Shown one piece after another: positions 11,401 to 20,568 of a stretch of 64,000 nt of DNA (position 1 is its first letter; every line of letters starts with the position of its first letter). The position numbers were made by a program, and so were the translations under genes. Origin of the DNA: Pogostemon cablin (taxonomy: Eukaryota; Streptophyta; Magnoliopsida; Lamiales; Lamiaceae); NCBI GenBank assembly GCA_023678885.1, contig CM042957.1, positions 2,557,648 to 2,621,647 on the forward strand, read 5' to 3'. The notes under the pieces were generated by a model. It searched no databases and had not been told where the DNA came from. It was given only the letters and a program-made list of their open reading frames with translations.

Positions 11401-11770
11401 TTTCCATCAATTGGGAGATTTTGGTGTCTTGAGCTTCTATATGTTTCGTGAGCCCTTCGATAGCTTTCATCATATTTGCTAATTGCTCCTCAATAGTTGT
11501 AGTGCTGGCCATCATTACCGGGGCTGCAATCGAGTCCGATGAAGAGCTTGAGGATGAACGAGGATGTGAGCATGCAGAATCTTCATCACTATCCTCTTTC
11601 ATGGGTAGCTGTTTTCTTGAAGCCATTTCAACCGAAAAGTTAGAGCCGGAGGAGGCCTCTGACTGAGCTTTCATCGACATACTCCTTGTGACAACAGCAA
11701 CTTGTTCACTCAACGAGGCGGAGAGCTTGGAGGCAGAAGTCCTTCCTACTGTGATCTTGACAGGAGTCAT
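5405..11770 (-). CDS. Ty3/gypsy gag-pol polyprotein, 2121 aa, Tat type with two RNase H domains
   Basis: One uninterrupted frame. It starts at an ATG 41 bases inside the primer-binding site. Order by rough residue: N-terminal Ser-rich region; gag (about 190-350); a knuckle-like Cys/His motif (KYCKYHRLVGH); aspartic protease at about 598 (LVDGGSAVNIL, with DGG where DTG or DSG is usual); reverse transcriptase about 1080-1260 with YVDD at about 1247; a degenerate first RNase H (ILYLAAQERSVGALLAQ); a second, archaeal-type RNase H from about 1538 (KMYFDGASHREGAGAGVV); integrase from about 1770 with the HHCC zinc motif, then the catalytic set D (GLDVVGP), D (TDNGKPF) and E (NGLAEAFNK). It supplies particle, protease, cDNA synthesis and integration functions. 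No stop or frameshift is visible, so it looks competent. Confidence 0.93.
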   Translation of the reverse strand: MTPVKITVGRTSASKLSASLSEQVAVVTRSMSMKAQSEASSGSNFSVEMASRKQLPMKEDSDEDSACSHPRSSSSSSSDSIAAPVMMASTTTIEEQLANMMKAIEGLTKHIEAQDTKISQLMEKRDVAETSRANGKGVVDESEVEESTKRQTTEKEQTERGVQLSADGMLQVEQLKDIILGTIKERFEENAKPTVTYVKPYTKRVNNLRLPLGYQPPKFQQFDGKGNPRQHVAHFIETCNDAGTYEDYMVRQFVRSLKGNAFDWYIDLQPESIDSWAQMEYEFLNRFYSTRRTVSMTELTNTRQLKDEPVIDYINRWRNLSLNCKDRLSGESAIEMCIQGMEWNLLYILKGIQPKTFEELATRGHDMELSMAASGIKHSPVSDSYKSRERQEAKKGGKPYARNSNKESMAINTATVKIRKNGDDKKDKGKQVTQEWGQRRLTLKEMQEKEYPFLNSDVSGIFDDLMKDKLIELPEMKRPEEASRTNDPKYCKYHRLVGHPIHDCFIFKEKIMQLAKEGKIVLEDEAATNFASIKEVHNEGSCHAVSEEGNENEQVENKEKAYSMKVTFTDEDMLLGSQPHNRPLFVTGYTQGLQVKRILVDGGSAVNILSLRMLKKLEIPVDELNHSRLMIQGFNHEGQRTLGTIVLDLTIDEMRSTVLFHVIDAKTSYNMLLGRPWLHENGVVPSTLHQCFKYNEGNSVKRVFGDDKPFTEAESYFADAKYFFKNTKKVNREEAPAQDNEGSKQIKEEGSTSSTTLKKNKGKELEALEELTLPLTKINEGKTSFPPLKGFVRPIEGARTEHGEVFEAEISKSYGPQAFKLLKKAGYEPKEKPMISKLPQETVISSEHGLNTTQKTLKNSGHTVKNAKPGLGYVPQKPVRIAIRRANINYITEGEVSSTEDIFDESGRKIKKSSVFERLGSVFERLGPCERNKIGKKNNFKSPSFPKLRSRIPSRMKRQNILTVSCGRELKAKMQTIVFTKEDNDDDKESVASTNHITALEDSQVEEVDAEDAPPQFEEGVKATVDELKEINLGDESDSRPTYISALLSNEEEEQYISLLREFRDVFAWSHKEMPGLDPKIAVHHLSIKKGTRPIKQMQRRFRPELIPLIEDEINKLLEAGKIREVKYPTWISNIVPVRKKNGQIRVCVDFRDLNMACPKDDFPLPIAELMIDATTGHEVLSFMDGSSGYNQIGLAPEDQEKTAFRTPKGIYCYNVMPFGLKNAGATYQRAMQKIFDDMLHKIVESYVDDIVVKSKKKKNHLHDLRRVFERLREHQLKMNPLKCAFGVTSGKFLGFIVRRRGIEIEKAKIDAIMKMHVPRNIHELKSLQGKLAYLRRFISNLAGRCQPFSHLMKKGSIFEWDEACNNAFNSIKEYLMKAPVLCAPIPGRPLILYLAAQERSVGALLAQENDDGKETALYYLSRTMTPNELKYSPIEKICLALIFVIQKLKHYFQAHTVRLVSKANPLKFVMSKPVLSDRLARWYLQLQQFEIVYIPLKAVKGQVLADFLADHPMPAEWELSDELPDEDAFAVEIASPWKMYFDGASHREGAGAGVVFVTSSGEVLPFSFSLTENCSNNVAEYQALILGLEMAVDIKQLHLKVYGDSLLVINQLLGVYEVRKLELFPYHKYAQKLMSWLGDVDIEHLPRRENKQADALAKLASNIAMPEAQVQISVCKSWVVPPIFEDDDYEEVENHLVEVFEIEEEDWRQPLIDYLKYDKLPNEPRQRVDIRRRAPRFIYFKGTMYRRSFDGVFLRCLSKEESVQAMEEAHSGICGAHQSGPKLHFRVKRMGYYWPTMVKDCMEYAQKCQACQFHGNLIHQPPEPLHPTDASWPFDAWGLDVVGPLTKSSGGHFYILAATDYFSKWAEAVPLREVKKETVADFIRINIIYRYGVPRYIITDNGKPFSNSWIDKLCEKFDFKQRKSSMYNAAANGLAEAFNKTLCSLLKKVVSKSKRDWHERINEALWAYRTTYRTPTQVTPYSLVYGVEAVVPLEKQIPSLRMAIQEGLTEEENAKLRLQELEALDEKRLEAQQRLECYQSRLSRTFNKRVKIRSFQVGDLVLAVRRPIVVTHRVGNKFLQKWDGPHVVKEVYTNGAYKLISEDGVNIGPINGKFLKRYYA

Positions 11771-11810
11771 GTTGTACCTTTGTAGGGAGAAGAGATGAGA
11801 GGTAGAGATG

Positions 11811-11828
11811 GTCCCACTGGGCGTGCCA
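11811..11828 (-). other. Primer-binding site of the Tat element
   Basis: On the minus strand TGGCACGCCCAGTGGGAC lies five bases inside the 5' LTR end, the normal place for the tRNA-primed start of minus-strand cDNA. It begins with TGG, complementary to the tRNA CCA tail. I did not assign the tRNA. Confidence 0.7.
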
Positions 11829-11833
11829 AAATT

Positions 11834-12853
11834 TGTAACAACAAATTTTTGTATTTATAATAAAATAAATACAAGTTAATTACAATAATAATCCAGAAGG
11901 ATTAAACTTGATAATTAAGGAAGCGATCTCTATCAATCCTCTGATTCTTCTCTCGAACCAATGTGGCTTTGACTTGACTTTGACCTCTTTGACGAAGTGT
12001 ATGCTGACTGTGTTGACAGCTTGTGTTGACTTGACTTGTGTGTTGAGTCGGATCTTCAAATGAAGCTTATCCGGACTCGGATTTAAAGTGTATAACGTTA
12101 ATCCGGAGGGATTGAACCTTTGTTCGGATTAAAACGCTATTCTTGAACCTATAACGTTAATCCGGAGGGGTCGAGCCTTTGTTCGGATTAAAACGTTATT
12201 CTTGAAGCTTTCCGCGAAGAACGCTGAAGAACTTGATTTAAATAACGCCGGATCGGAGGGGTGCAGAACCTTGATCTCCAATTGGTGGTTATTACTTTGA
12301 AGAACACCGGATCGAAGGGGTTTAGAACCTTGATCTTCGATTTGGTGGCTGTTCTTCGCTTGAAGATGCTTGAAGTATTCAAGAGAGCACTGCTCGTATT
12401 CTTGATCTCTTCAGAGCTTTTGTCTTCAGATATTTGTGTCTGTGTCTTTCCAAATGAGAGAAAAGACTCCTTTATATAGGTGAGAGGTGAAGACTCTCTC
12501 ATTAATGCCCTGCATTTTGATTGGTCCAGGCTGATTTGACCTGATTCTGCGGGCTTGGACCTCCACTTGTTTGGGCTGCAATCAGGCCTATTTTATTTGG
12601 GCCTGATTTAATTTGTCTGGTCTTATTTGACTTAAGTCAGACCTCATTTAATTTAAGCTCCATTTAATTTGTTGGGCTTGTTTGACTTAAGTCAGACCTC
12701 ATTTAATTTAAGCCCCATTTAATTTGTTGGGCTTAAATTATTTATTAATTTACTTTAGGAATTAATTTATTTAAATTCCAAAATAAATTAACATTTAATA
12801 AATAAAATCCACGTGTCGCCATTTAATTGGACCGTAAATTTTAACTGCTTACA
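11834..12853 (-). repeat. 5' LTR of the Tat element, 1020 bp
   Basis: The ends are TGTAAC and CTTACA on the plus strand, giving the inverted TGTAA/TTACA termini of an LTR. The inner edge abuts the primer-binding site. The LTR contains internal direct repeats: a 59-bp unit starting TATAACGTTAATCCGGAGG at 12091 and 12150, and a 55-bp unit starting TTTGACTTAAGTCAGACCTC at 12626 and 12681. GGATG follows at 12854-12858 and should be the target duplication if the left copy is found outside the window. Confidence 0.8.
12470..12480 (-). promoter_or_regulatory. TATA box in the Tat LTR
   Basis: The minus strand reads CCTATATAAAGG, about 640 bases upstream of the LTR inner end. It is the best core promoter in the LTR, placing transcription start near 12440. 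The position is inferred. Confidence 0.6.
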
Positions 12854-14174
12854 GGATGCTAAATTGAATTTTCTTGTCTTTGATTAATTGAGGATTTAAT
12901 GTTATAAATTGATGTAGAAACGGGCTGTTTTGTGCAGGAAATTCGTGCTGCCAAATTGACTGACACTGACCCCTCAGTGTCAGAAGGGACCTGCGAAAAT
13001 TCAGCTTAAATAAGGAAAGTGCAGCTGAAATATTTTCATATATTTTCTCACACGAGTCCAGCGATTTCAATCATCCTCAAGACAGGCCCATGTTGTGGAG
13101 AAGGCTTGATAGATTAGTCAACAAGAAAAGAAAAGATTCTTGAGATATTTTAGGAAGAGATAAGTAAGGAAAGAGATCAAACAAGATTACTTGGGGATCA
13201 AGATAGAGATTTTTATGGGATATTATTCATTATTTTTGGAAGGAGATACACGCGATTTTGGAGGAGCAGAACACGATCAGAAGAGGGGAATTAACGTGAA
13301 GAAGCGACAGCACTCCAAGGAGATTGGCGTGAAATCAGAAGCAATCGTCACAATCTGTTTTTATTATTTTAATTTTATTTTTGTTATGAACATGCGGGGC
13401 TAATCCCCTTTTCTAGTTTAGGATTCGTGAACCTCCTGTTGAATAATTAATTTAATTATTTATGATTTTTACATTAAACCTTTGTGCAAGTTTATTTTAT
13501 TACATGCAGTGATGTTCTTAATTGTGGTTTGATAGTTATTCTAGCCTGATCACCTATTTAATTATTAAACTGCTGAATGTTATTCTATGACCTACAATCC
13601 GTAATTGTTGTAGGAATTGGATTAAGTAACAAATAGAGATAATTCCCTCTAGGTGTAATAAAATCTAGGTTGTATGATACCTAGCCGGATTTCGTAGCCT
13701 AGTAATCCTATGTTTAGAGTTTTAATGCATCTACGAGTTCGAATCCATAGGGTCACTCGTAGATAGTTCAATTTAGTGGTCGTACCCTAGTTGATGAACG
13801 TAAGAACATTCGGGTTGATTGGTCGTACCGTCAATCTAGGGATTTGAGTTTGTGCACTAGGCTAGATGTTTAATTCAAATGATTAATTAATTTAGTAAAC
13901 GGGAGGGGATCGATATCCTAAACTAGGCTTTTATTACCTGGTTAATTTTATATTAATTTTCATCTACTTTGTTATTTAAATATTGAGTTGATTTATTATT
14001 TGAGTATTTATCAATATTTCACAAACAAAACCCCCTTTTATTTATTTTATAAGTTAGTAACACTTTAATTTAATTAGGATTCATTATACTCTCTTGGGTT
14101 CGAACCTACTTGCTACTATACTACGTAATAGTGTGAGTTGGATTTATATTTATTTTGGTACGCCCGCGACAACA
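12854..14174. mobile_element. Older LTR-like sequence interrupted by the Tat insertion
   Basis: No coding frame. The stretch ends in a block typical of plant LTR 3' ends: TTGGGTTCGAACCTACTTGC near 14095, then a short AT-rich run and CCCGCGACAACA at about 14163-14174. It resembles Athila-like LTR ends, but the lineage call is from memory of the general pattern. The 5' part is missing or lies left of the Tat element. It may be a solo LTR split by the Tat insertion. Confidence 0.4.
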
Positions 14175-14333
14175 TACCAGTACCGTTGAAATTTTCTATT
14201 AATTTTAGGCATATATCCGAAATAAATGGTAGATCGATGCTCAAAACTAATCCGCGCGAGAACATACGATCGATTAGAAAGTTTGATTAAATTTGATGAT
14301 CAAATAATTAAATTATAATGCATAAATATAATT

Positions 14334-14602
14334 AATTCCACCATTCTCACATTCAAATAAGTTTTAATACGAAAGTTGAATCGTTTAATATTTAATTAAT
14401 TACGCTCTAACATGCCTTCTCACATGTAGGTGTGGTTAACTTTTTGCCTCAATCTTTGCATGTGGATTTTTTCATAAATGGGTAGCGACCCTGAACCTTT
14501 ATTTGGTCATGACTCTGATACCATATTAAACGACCACATCATCTAAAAGTTTAAGCTAATAGAGAGGAGTATCATTTAATACTTAATTAAGTCACTTTAA
14601 TG
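14334..14602 (-). mobile_element. TRIM-like miniature retrotransposon remnant
   Basis: The plus strand at about 14513-14523 reads CTCTGATACCA, the complement of the common initiator-Met primer-binding site TGGTATCAGAG. It is followed by TATTAAACGACCACATCATC, a sequence of the kind seen at TRIM LTR edges. The segment ending about 14412 (TTTAATATTTAATTAATTAC) resembles the one ending about 14602 (TTTAATACTTAATTAAGTCAC), as expected for two short diverged LTRs of about 80 bp. The internal part is under 120 bp and non-coding. Confidence 0.45.
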
Positions 14603-14869
14603 CGCACTCTCACATCTTATTTATGATATTTAATTATAAGTATTTTTTAATACATTAAAATTAAAATAAGGATAAAATAGAAAGATTCTCATAATATGTT
14701 TTTGTCTTAATCTATGTAAAAAAGAGAGTAAACTAAACATGCGTAAATTAAGCTAATTTCCGCATTTATTCATTTGCATGCATGGATGACTATTGACTGA
14801 GATAAAAGTCAGCTCATTTAGTTTTCTTTTGGAACTAGCATTCCAACACGGTGTTACGTGAGATGGATT

Positions 14870-15060
14870 ATTAGACGGTTCGAAGTATAATTGTTATGTA
14901 GATAAAGTATGTTTATTGATAGTTAAAATATGATTTTCCAAAGTATAATTATAATATGAATCATCACAAATATGTTTTAACTAACAATAAACATCTTTTA
15001 TTTAATGTATAATAAGCATAATTTTATAATGGGTTGACTAGTATCATAGTTTGTCTCTCA
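14870..15060. mobile_element. Palindromic MITE-like element, relative of the one at 50118-50361
   Basis: The words GTAGATAAAGTATGTTTAT, GTTAAAATATGATTTTCC and TAATAAGCATAATTTTATAATGGGTTGAC recur in the same order as in the element near 50.1-50.4 kb. The outer ends are eroded. No coding capacity. Confidence 0.5.
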
Positions 15061-15196
15061 TATACCCATCTCATTAGAGAGTGAACCTAAACGTTTCTTT
15101 CTTTCTTTTTTAAATATATTAATTTATTGGAAACTAATTACATAATTTAATTACACATATTGGAGGAGCACAATAATTCATTCGAGCTTGTTAGCC

Positions 15197-15204
15197 TATA
15201 AATA
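15197..15204 (+). promoter_or_regulatory. TATA box of the peroxidase pseudogene
   Basis: TATAAATA lies 53 bases upstream of the peroxidase ATG at 15257, a normal plant spacing for TATA plus a short leader. Confidence 0.6.
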
Positions 15205-15817
15205 GATGAGGAAATTCATGCAAAACTCACCACCATCCAAATAAGATTGATTTAGAATGGGTGGGTTTGGAAATAGTATAGTGAGTGTATCCATAATATT
15301 ATCAATATTGGTTGGTGGGATTAATGTTAATGCACAGTTAAGGCCTAATTTTTATGCTTCCTCATGTCCTAATCTCAGCGGCATTGTCCGAACCGCCATG
15401 AGACAGAAGCCGTTAATCGAGAGATCAGGATTGCCGCCTCTATTCTCCGTTTATTTTTTCATGACTGCTTCGTTAATGTAATTATTTTAATTCTTAATTG
15501 TGTTATTTAGATGATCATAAATAAATTACACTTATTTATAAAATTAATTCGAATATAATGCATGCATTGCAGTTACAATATTTACAAATAATTTATTGAT
15601 TGTTATATGAAGGGTGTGATGGATCTTTGTTGCTGGACGATACCGCGACGTTTAGAGGGGAGAAGAATGCGTTCCCAAACCGGAATTCGGTGAGAGGGTT
15701 TGAAGTGATCAATACCATTAAAACACGAGTTGAAGCTGCTTGTAGAGCCACTGTGTCTTGTGCTGATATCCTTGCTCTTGCTGCACGACATGGAGTAGTC
15801 TTGGTAATTTTATACTA

Positions 15818-15865
15818 CTACCTCCGTCTCATAAATATACCAGCTCTTACGAGACTGAGGAAGTA
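15818..15865. repeat. Short inverted repeat, MITE remnant
   Basis: TACTACCTCCGTCTCATAA and, inverted, TTACGAGACTGAGGAAGTA face each other across about 12 bases. The arms look like Stowaway termini with almost no interior. It lies at the start of peroxidase intron 2. Confidence 0.6.
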
Positions 15866-15904
15866 ATTGAATTTACATTAATTATGTCCAATTAATTAAA
15901 CACG

Positions 15905-15909
15905 CTACA
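15905..15909. repeat. Left target-site duplication of the copia element
   Basis: CTACA directly before the left LTR is repeated exactly at 20739-20743 directly after the right LTR. Confidence 0.92.
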
Positions 15910-16079
15910 TGTTGAAATTGATATTGAAATGTATAATAGAAGATTTCATTGATCTTGTTTGAATTGTGTTATTTTACAAAGTGTGAACTACAATCTATTT
16001 ATAGACAAAGAGAAAATATAGCTGTTGTAAAAGGTAATGAAAAAGCCTCAATTTGAGGAAGATGTTTCACTCTTCAACA
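15910..16079 (-). repeat. 3' LTR of the copia element, 170 bp
   Basis: Starts TGTTGAAATTGATATTG and ends CACTCTTCAACA. It is identical to 20569-20738 except for G versus A in the AAAAAG/ACCTCAA stretch. It contains a TATA-like CTATAAATAG on the minus strand. Confidence 0.95.
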
Positions 16080-19000
16080 CTCCCCCTCAAGTGTAGGGGT
16101 GAACGGATTGATCACTCCTAACTTGTCAAGAATGAAATTATGTCTTGATTTGTCCAAGGCTTTAGTGAATATGTCTGCAAGTTGATCCTTGCTCCCAATA
16201 TAAGGTGTTTGAATCATCCCACTTTGAACTTTGTCTCGAACGAAATGACAATCCACCTCAATATGTTTTGTTCGCTCGTGGAACACCGGGTTTGAGGCTA
16301 TGTGGCGAGCAGCGTTGTTATCACAATGCATTTGAATTACTCATTTGGTTTGAATGTTCATATCCTCAAGTAGTTGCTTTATCCAAGTAAGTTCACTAGC
16401 AGTTGATGCCATTGCCCGGTATTCTGCTTCGGCACTTGATCGAGCCACTACGTTTTGCTTTTTACTTTTCCAAGTTACTAGATTCCCTCCAACCATAGTG
16501 CAAAATCCCGTAGTAGATCGTCGGTCAAAACTTCCTGCCCAATCAGCGTCTGTATAACCTTGAATACTTACATCGTTGTTATTTTTTATCCAAATTCCTT
16601 GTCCCGGAGTTGATTTTAGATATTGGAGGATCCGATCAATAGCAGCTAGGTGAGTGGTCCGAGGTGCCTGCATAAATTGACTAACAACACTCACAGGAAA
16701 AGCAATGTCAGGACGAGTAACTGTTAAGTAAATAAGTTTTCCTAAGAGTCTTTGGTACATGCCCACATCTTGAAGAGGAGATCCATCTTCTGAGTTAAGT
16801 TTAGCACTGGTTTCCATAGGAGTGCTAGCGGGCTTAACACCGAGTTTTCCTGTTTCTTGAAGAAGATCAAGGGTATATTTTCTTTGAGAGAGGAATAATC
16901 CTTTTGTGGAGTGAGCTATTTCAATTCCAAGAAAATATTTAAGAATACCAAGATCTTTGATATCAAAAGTTTGTTTGAGAAAGTTCTTAATATCTTGAAT
17001 TTCTGTTTCCTTGTCACCTGTAATAATAATATCATCGACATAAACTAAAACAATAATTGAAGAATTTGAGGAGATGCGAGTAAATAGCGAAGAATCAGCT
17101 GAACTTTTTCGAAAGTTCTGAGAGAGTAATGCATGACTAAGTTTAGAGTACCAAGCTCTGGGAGATTGTTTTAGACCATAAATGGATTTGTGAAGTTTGC
17201 AAACAAGGGTAGAATCTGGATTTTTAAGACCTTGAGGAAGAGTCATGTACACTTCTTCTTCTAAATCTCATTGTAAAAAGGCATTTTTAACATCCATTTG
17301 ATGAAAAGACCAATTTTTATTAGTGCCTATAGAAAGAAGAATTCTTACCGTGCTCATTTTAGCGACGGGTGCGAAAGTTTCTTCATAATCAATTCCATAA
17401 GTTTGAGTGAAGCCTTTAGCAACAAGTCGGGCCTTATATCTTTCGATTTTTCCCAAACTATCATATTTAACTTTATAGACCCATTTGCACCCGACTGCCT
17501 TTTTTTCTTTAGGGAGATGAACAAGAGACCAAGTATTGTTTTTCTCAAGAGCATTTAATTCTTCTTTCATCGCTTTACGCCAAGTAGGATGAAGATTAGC
17601 TTCTTTGAAGTTTTTAGGTTCAATTTGATTTATGCAGTTTAAAAAGGCATGATGCGATTTGGAAATGTGGGAATAAGAAAGAAAGTTTTGGATAGGATAC
17701 GATACCGAATATGTGAGGTAATCTTTCAGTTTAGTAGGCTGTCGAGTTTGTCGAAGAGATCTCCGAGGTGAGTTAGCGCGAGTTGGGTTCTGGTTTTGAT
17801 CTCCCCCTATCGGAGCATTTTCTTCGACTGGAACGTGATCTCCCCATGTCGGAATATTTTGATCTCCCCCTATCGGAGCATTTTCTTCGACTATATTTTC
17901 ATCATCCTCGAGAGGAATCGTATTGATCAAATCATTATGATGATCCTGAGAATGAGTGGGAGCTAAAATAGGAAAAACAAAGTCGTTAGTATCAATGGAG
18001 GAGTTGTCAATAGAGTAATAAGGATCATTTTCGTTGAAGGTAACATCTCTTGAAATATATTGCTTTTTAGTAATAGGATCATAACACTTGTAACCTTTTT
18101 GAGATACCGAGTAGCCAAGAAAAATAGCTTTAACCGAAGAAGGACTAAGTTTATCAGTTCGGTTAACGTGAACAAAACACGTACATCCAAAAGTGCGTAA
18201 ATGATCAAGACCTACATCCTTGTTAAAAAGAATTTTGTGGGGACTAACGTTATTGAGATTAGGGGAAGGTCGACGATTAATGAGGTAATTGGCAGTTAGA
18301 AGAGCATCTGACCAAAAATGTTTTGGAACATTATTTTGGAAAAGAAGAGAACGAGTAACTTCGAGGAGATGACGGTTTTTCCGCTCTGCAACCCCATTTT
18401 GAGCAGGTGTGTAGGGACACGAGGTTTGATGAATAATTCCATTATTTTTTGTAAAATTTTGAAAATTTAAGTTTATAAATTCAGTTCCATTATCCGTTCG
18501 AAGAATTTTGATGGACTTGTTGAACTGATTTTTGACGTAGGCAGAAAAATCTTGAAATTTTGCGAAAACTTCGCTTTTGTTTTTAAGGAAAAATATCCAA
18601 GTAAGCTTCGAAAAATCTTCTATAAAACTAACATAATATCTAAAACCATTATAAGATGTAGTTGGAGCGGGACCCCAAACATCCGAGTGGATCAAATCAA
18701 AAATAGATTTTGAATTCGAAGAGGAATTTGTGTAAGGGTGATGTGTGTGTTTAGATAAGGAACAAATATCACACTTATCATGATATGACGAATTAGGAAA
18801 TATTTTGTTGAAAACTGAATTGGACGGATGTCCAAGACGTTTATGCCAAAGGGACATATCAAAAACATTTAAAGCAATACTAGGGAAATTAATTAGGTAT
18901 AAATTATTGATACGAACTCCTTTACCAATCGTTCGTCCCGTCAATCTTTCCTGAAATACAACATCAATGTCAGTAAATATAACTTGACAATTTAATTCCG

Positions 19001-19859
19001 TGGTGATCTTACTAACGGATAGCAAATTCAAAGTAAAAGATGGTACATAAAGGATATTGTCGATCTTTTTAGAAAAAAGTTAACTTGATCCTTTTCCACG
19101 AATTGGAACGGCAGTGTTATTAGCTACTTTAACATTTTGAGAGTTATCTAAAATTAGGGAGTTTTCTAGAAACATAGAACGATTTCCGGTCATATGATCG
19201 GTTGCTCCGGAGTCAACTACCCAATGGTTAGAAAAATTAATATTATTATTTGATGAAAACATGCTAGAGCAATTAAATGATTTTGTGTTAAAAAATTTTG
19301 GGTTTTGAAAATTGGAAAAATGAGTGGGCCTATTTTCAAAATTTGATTTTAAATTTTTTGGGCCCAATGAAATATTATTAGGTAAACAAGTAAATGGACC
19401 TGCATCCACTTTTGTGGTGGATTGAGAGGAATTTTGGGCTTGGAGTACTTGGGTCACCTTTGCCACCAAAATAGAAAATTGATCTGGGCTTAAGTGGGCT
19501 GCTGATAATTGAGGCCCATTTCCATTTTTCTTTAAACTTCGATCCATGACACGATTAGGAACACAACCTTCATTGTGCCCTAAATTTTCTCTCTGCCGCA
19601 TAACCTCGTTGGGCTTGCGAACCATGGTGGCTCGGCGTCGTGTTCCAGCAAACGGGCGGCGATGGGAACAGCAGTGGTCGGCGGCCGGTGGTGTCGAACA
19701 GCGCTCGCGCTTCCAGCGGCGCTTTCCTCCCAGCGACGGGCAGACCCTGTTGACTGATGGGCAGCGAACACCAGCAGCGTCAGGAAGAGCAGCGGGCGGT
19801 GAGCTTCGAACGGAAAGAAGTCGGCGTTTGGTGACGCGGGATGTGAGGCGGCTGCTCAT
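16074..19859 (-). pseudogene. Ty1/copia polyprotein, one frame with three stop codons, no gag
   Basis: Four segments (19859-19080, 19031-17268, 17252-16341, 16331-16074) are all in the same frame, separated only by stop codons near 19080 (TAA), 17268 (TGA) and 16341 (TGA); I see no frameshift. Domains in order: protease WVVDSGATDHM; GAG-pre-integrase (SLWHKRLGHPSN); integrase with HSDVWGP, RTDNGTEF and NGVAERKN; reverse transcriptase with YVDD at about 17036-17052; RNase H with YTDADWAG and SSAEAEYRAM. The first 70-90 residues are Arg/Pro-rich and come from a GC-rich block. A normal copia gag domain is absent. As it stands no full polyprotein can be made without readthrough. Confidence 0.9.
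16080..16087 (-). other. Polypurine tract of the copia element
   Basis: The minus strand reads GAGGGGGAG directly before the 3' LTR, the usual primer for plus-strand cDNA. Confidence 0.75.
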
Positions 19860-20080
19860 TTCTGGTGACGAGCAGGTCGCGATTCCGGCGATGCAGGTCC
19901 GATCTGTTCGCGATTCCGGGCGGCTTCTTCCACCGGAGAGAGGTGGGCAGCTGGTTGCGGCGGCGGGCTCCAGGCGGCGGCGCGCAGCGGCGGAACCCTA
20001 GCGGCGCGGCGGCTTCGGGCAGTTTCCGGTGGCGGCGGCAGTCACGAATCCGGTCCTTCAGGCCCGGCAGCTGAGGACAG
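19620..20080. other. GC-rich block where copia gag should be
   Basis: A sharply GC-rich segment, full of GGCGGC, GCAGCG and CGGCGG words, sits between the protease region and the leader repeats of an otherwise AT-rich element. The plus strand contains CGGAACCCTAGCGGCGCGG near 20000. Neither strand gives a recognisable protein. It may be a captured host fragment or a specialised leader; its composition resembles 400-1340. Confidence 0.5.
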
Positions 20081-20215
20081 ATTGACGGCGTTCAGAATGA
20101 GGCTCGACAGAATGCCGTACAGTGTATCTTTTTGCTCAAAGTACACCAAAAATTTTCTGGGCTTTTAAGCTCCTGCAAGTTTTTGATTTCTTTGGTGGTG
20201 AATGTTGACTTGAAA

Positions 20216-20412
20216 GAATGAAGAAGAGGTTGAACCTCTCTTTTGTATTGAGACACCTTTAATGGTGTTTTGTAGAATTGATTGAATGAAGAAGAGGTTG
20301 AACCTCTCTTTTGAATTGAGACACCTTTAATGGTGTTTTGATTGAATGAAGAAGAGGTTGAACCTCTTTTGTATTGAGACACCTTTAATGGTGTTTTGTA
20401 GAATTGATTGAA
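20216..20412. repeat. 60-68-bp tandem repeat in the copia leader, three copies
   Basis: Units starting GAATGAAGAAGAGGTTGAAC begin at 20216, 20284 and 20344. The second lacks eight bases present in the others. A fourth diverged unit may follow. The array lies between the primer-binding site and the polyprotein. Confidence 0.85.
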
Positions 20413-20556
20413 CCTTTTTCAGAAATCAATTTTCTGAAGGTTCTCTGAAGATAAATATCAGAAGAGGATTAAACCTCTTATTAGAAGTAGAACACCTTAG
20501 AGGTGTATATGTTCTGTTTGAACAGATTTGAAGGGCTAAGAGACAGAATTAATCCT

Positions 20557-20568
20557 GCTCTGATACCA
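20557..20568 (-). other. Primer-binding site of the copia element
   Basis: The minus strand reads TGGTATCAGAGC directly next to the 5' LTR. This is the standard plant copia site complementary to the 3' end of initiator tRNA-Met. Confidence 0.9.

Larger units (their letters stand above)
1842..12853 (-). mobile_element. Ty3/gypsy retrotransposon, Tat type, with antisense extra gene
   Basis: Reading on the minus strand, the order is 5' LTR (12853-11834), primer-binding site, one gag-pol frame (11770-5405), a tandem-repeat spacer (about 5400-5085) and an antisense PMD gene (4727-1842). Dual RNase H domains and an extra open reading frame between pol and the 3' LTR are known marks of the Tat group (Ogre, Grande, Retand and relatives). 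The 3' LTR and the left target duplication are not seen, so the element must extend past 1842 to the left and the left border given here is only a minimum. The intact gag-pol suggests recent activity. Confidence 0.85.

Noticed and set aside
5632..11666. Plus-strand frames opposite the Tat polyprotein
   Set aside because: All are antisense shadows of the gag-pol frame with no independent domain.
20092..20382. 96-residue minus-strand frame with repeated Ser/Lys text
   Set aside because: It is the translation of the copia leader tandem repeat, upstream of the polyprotein.
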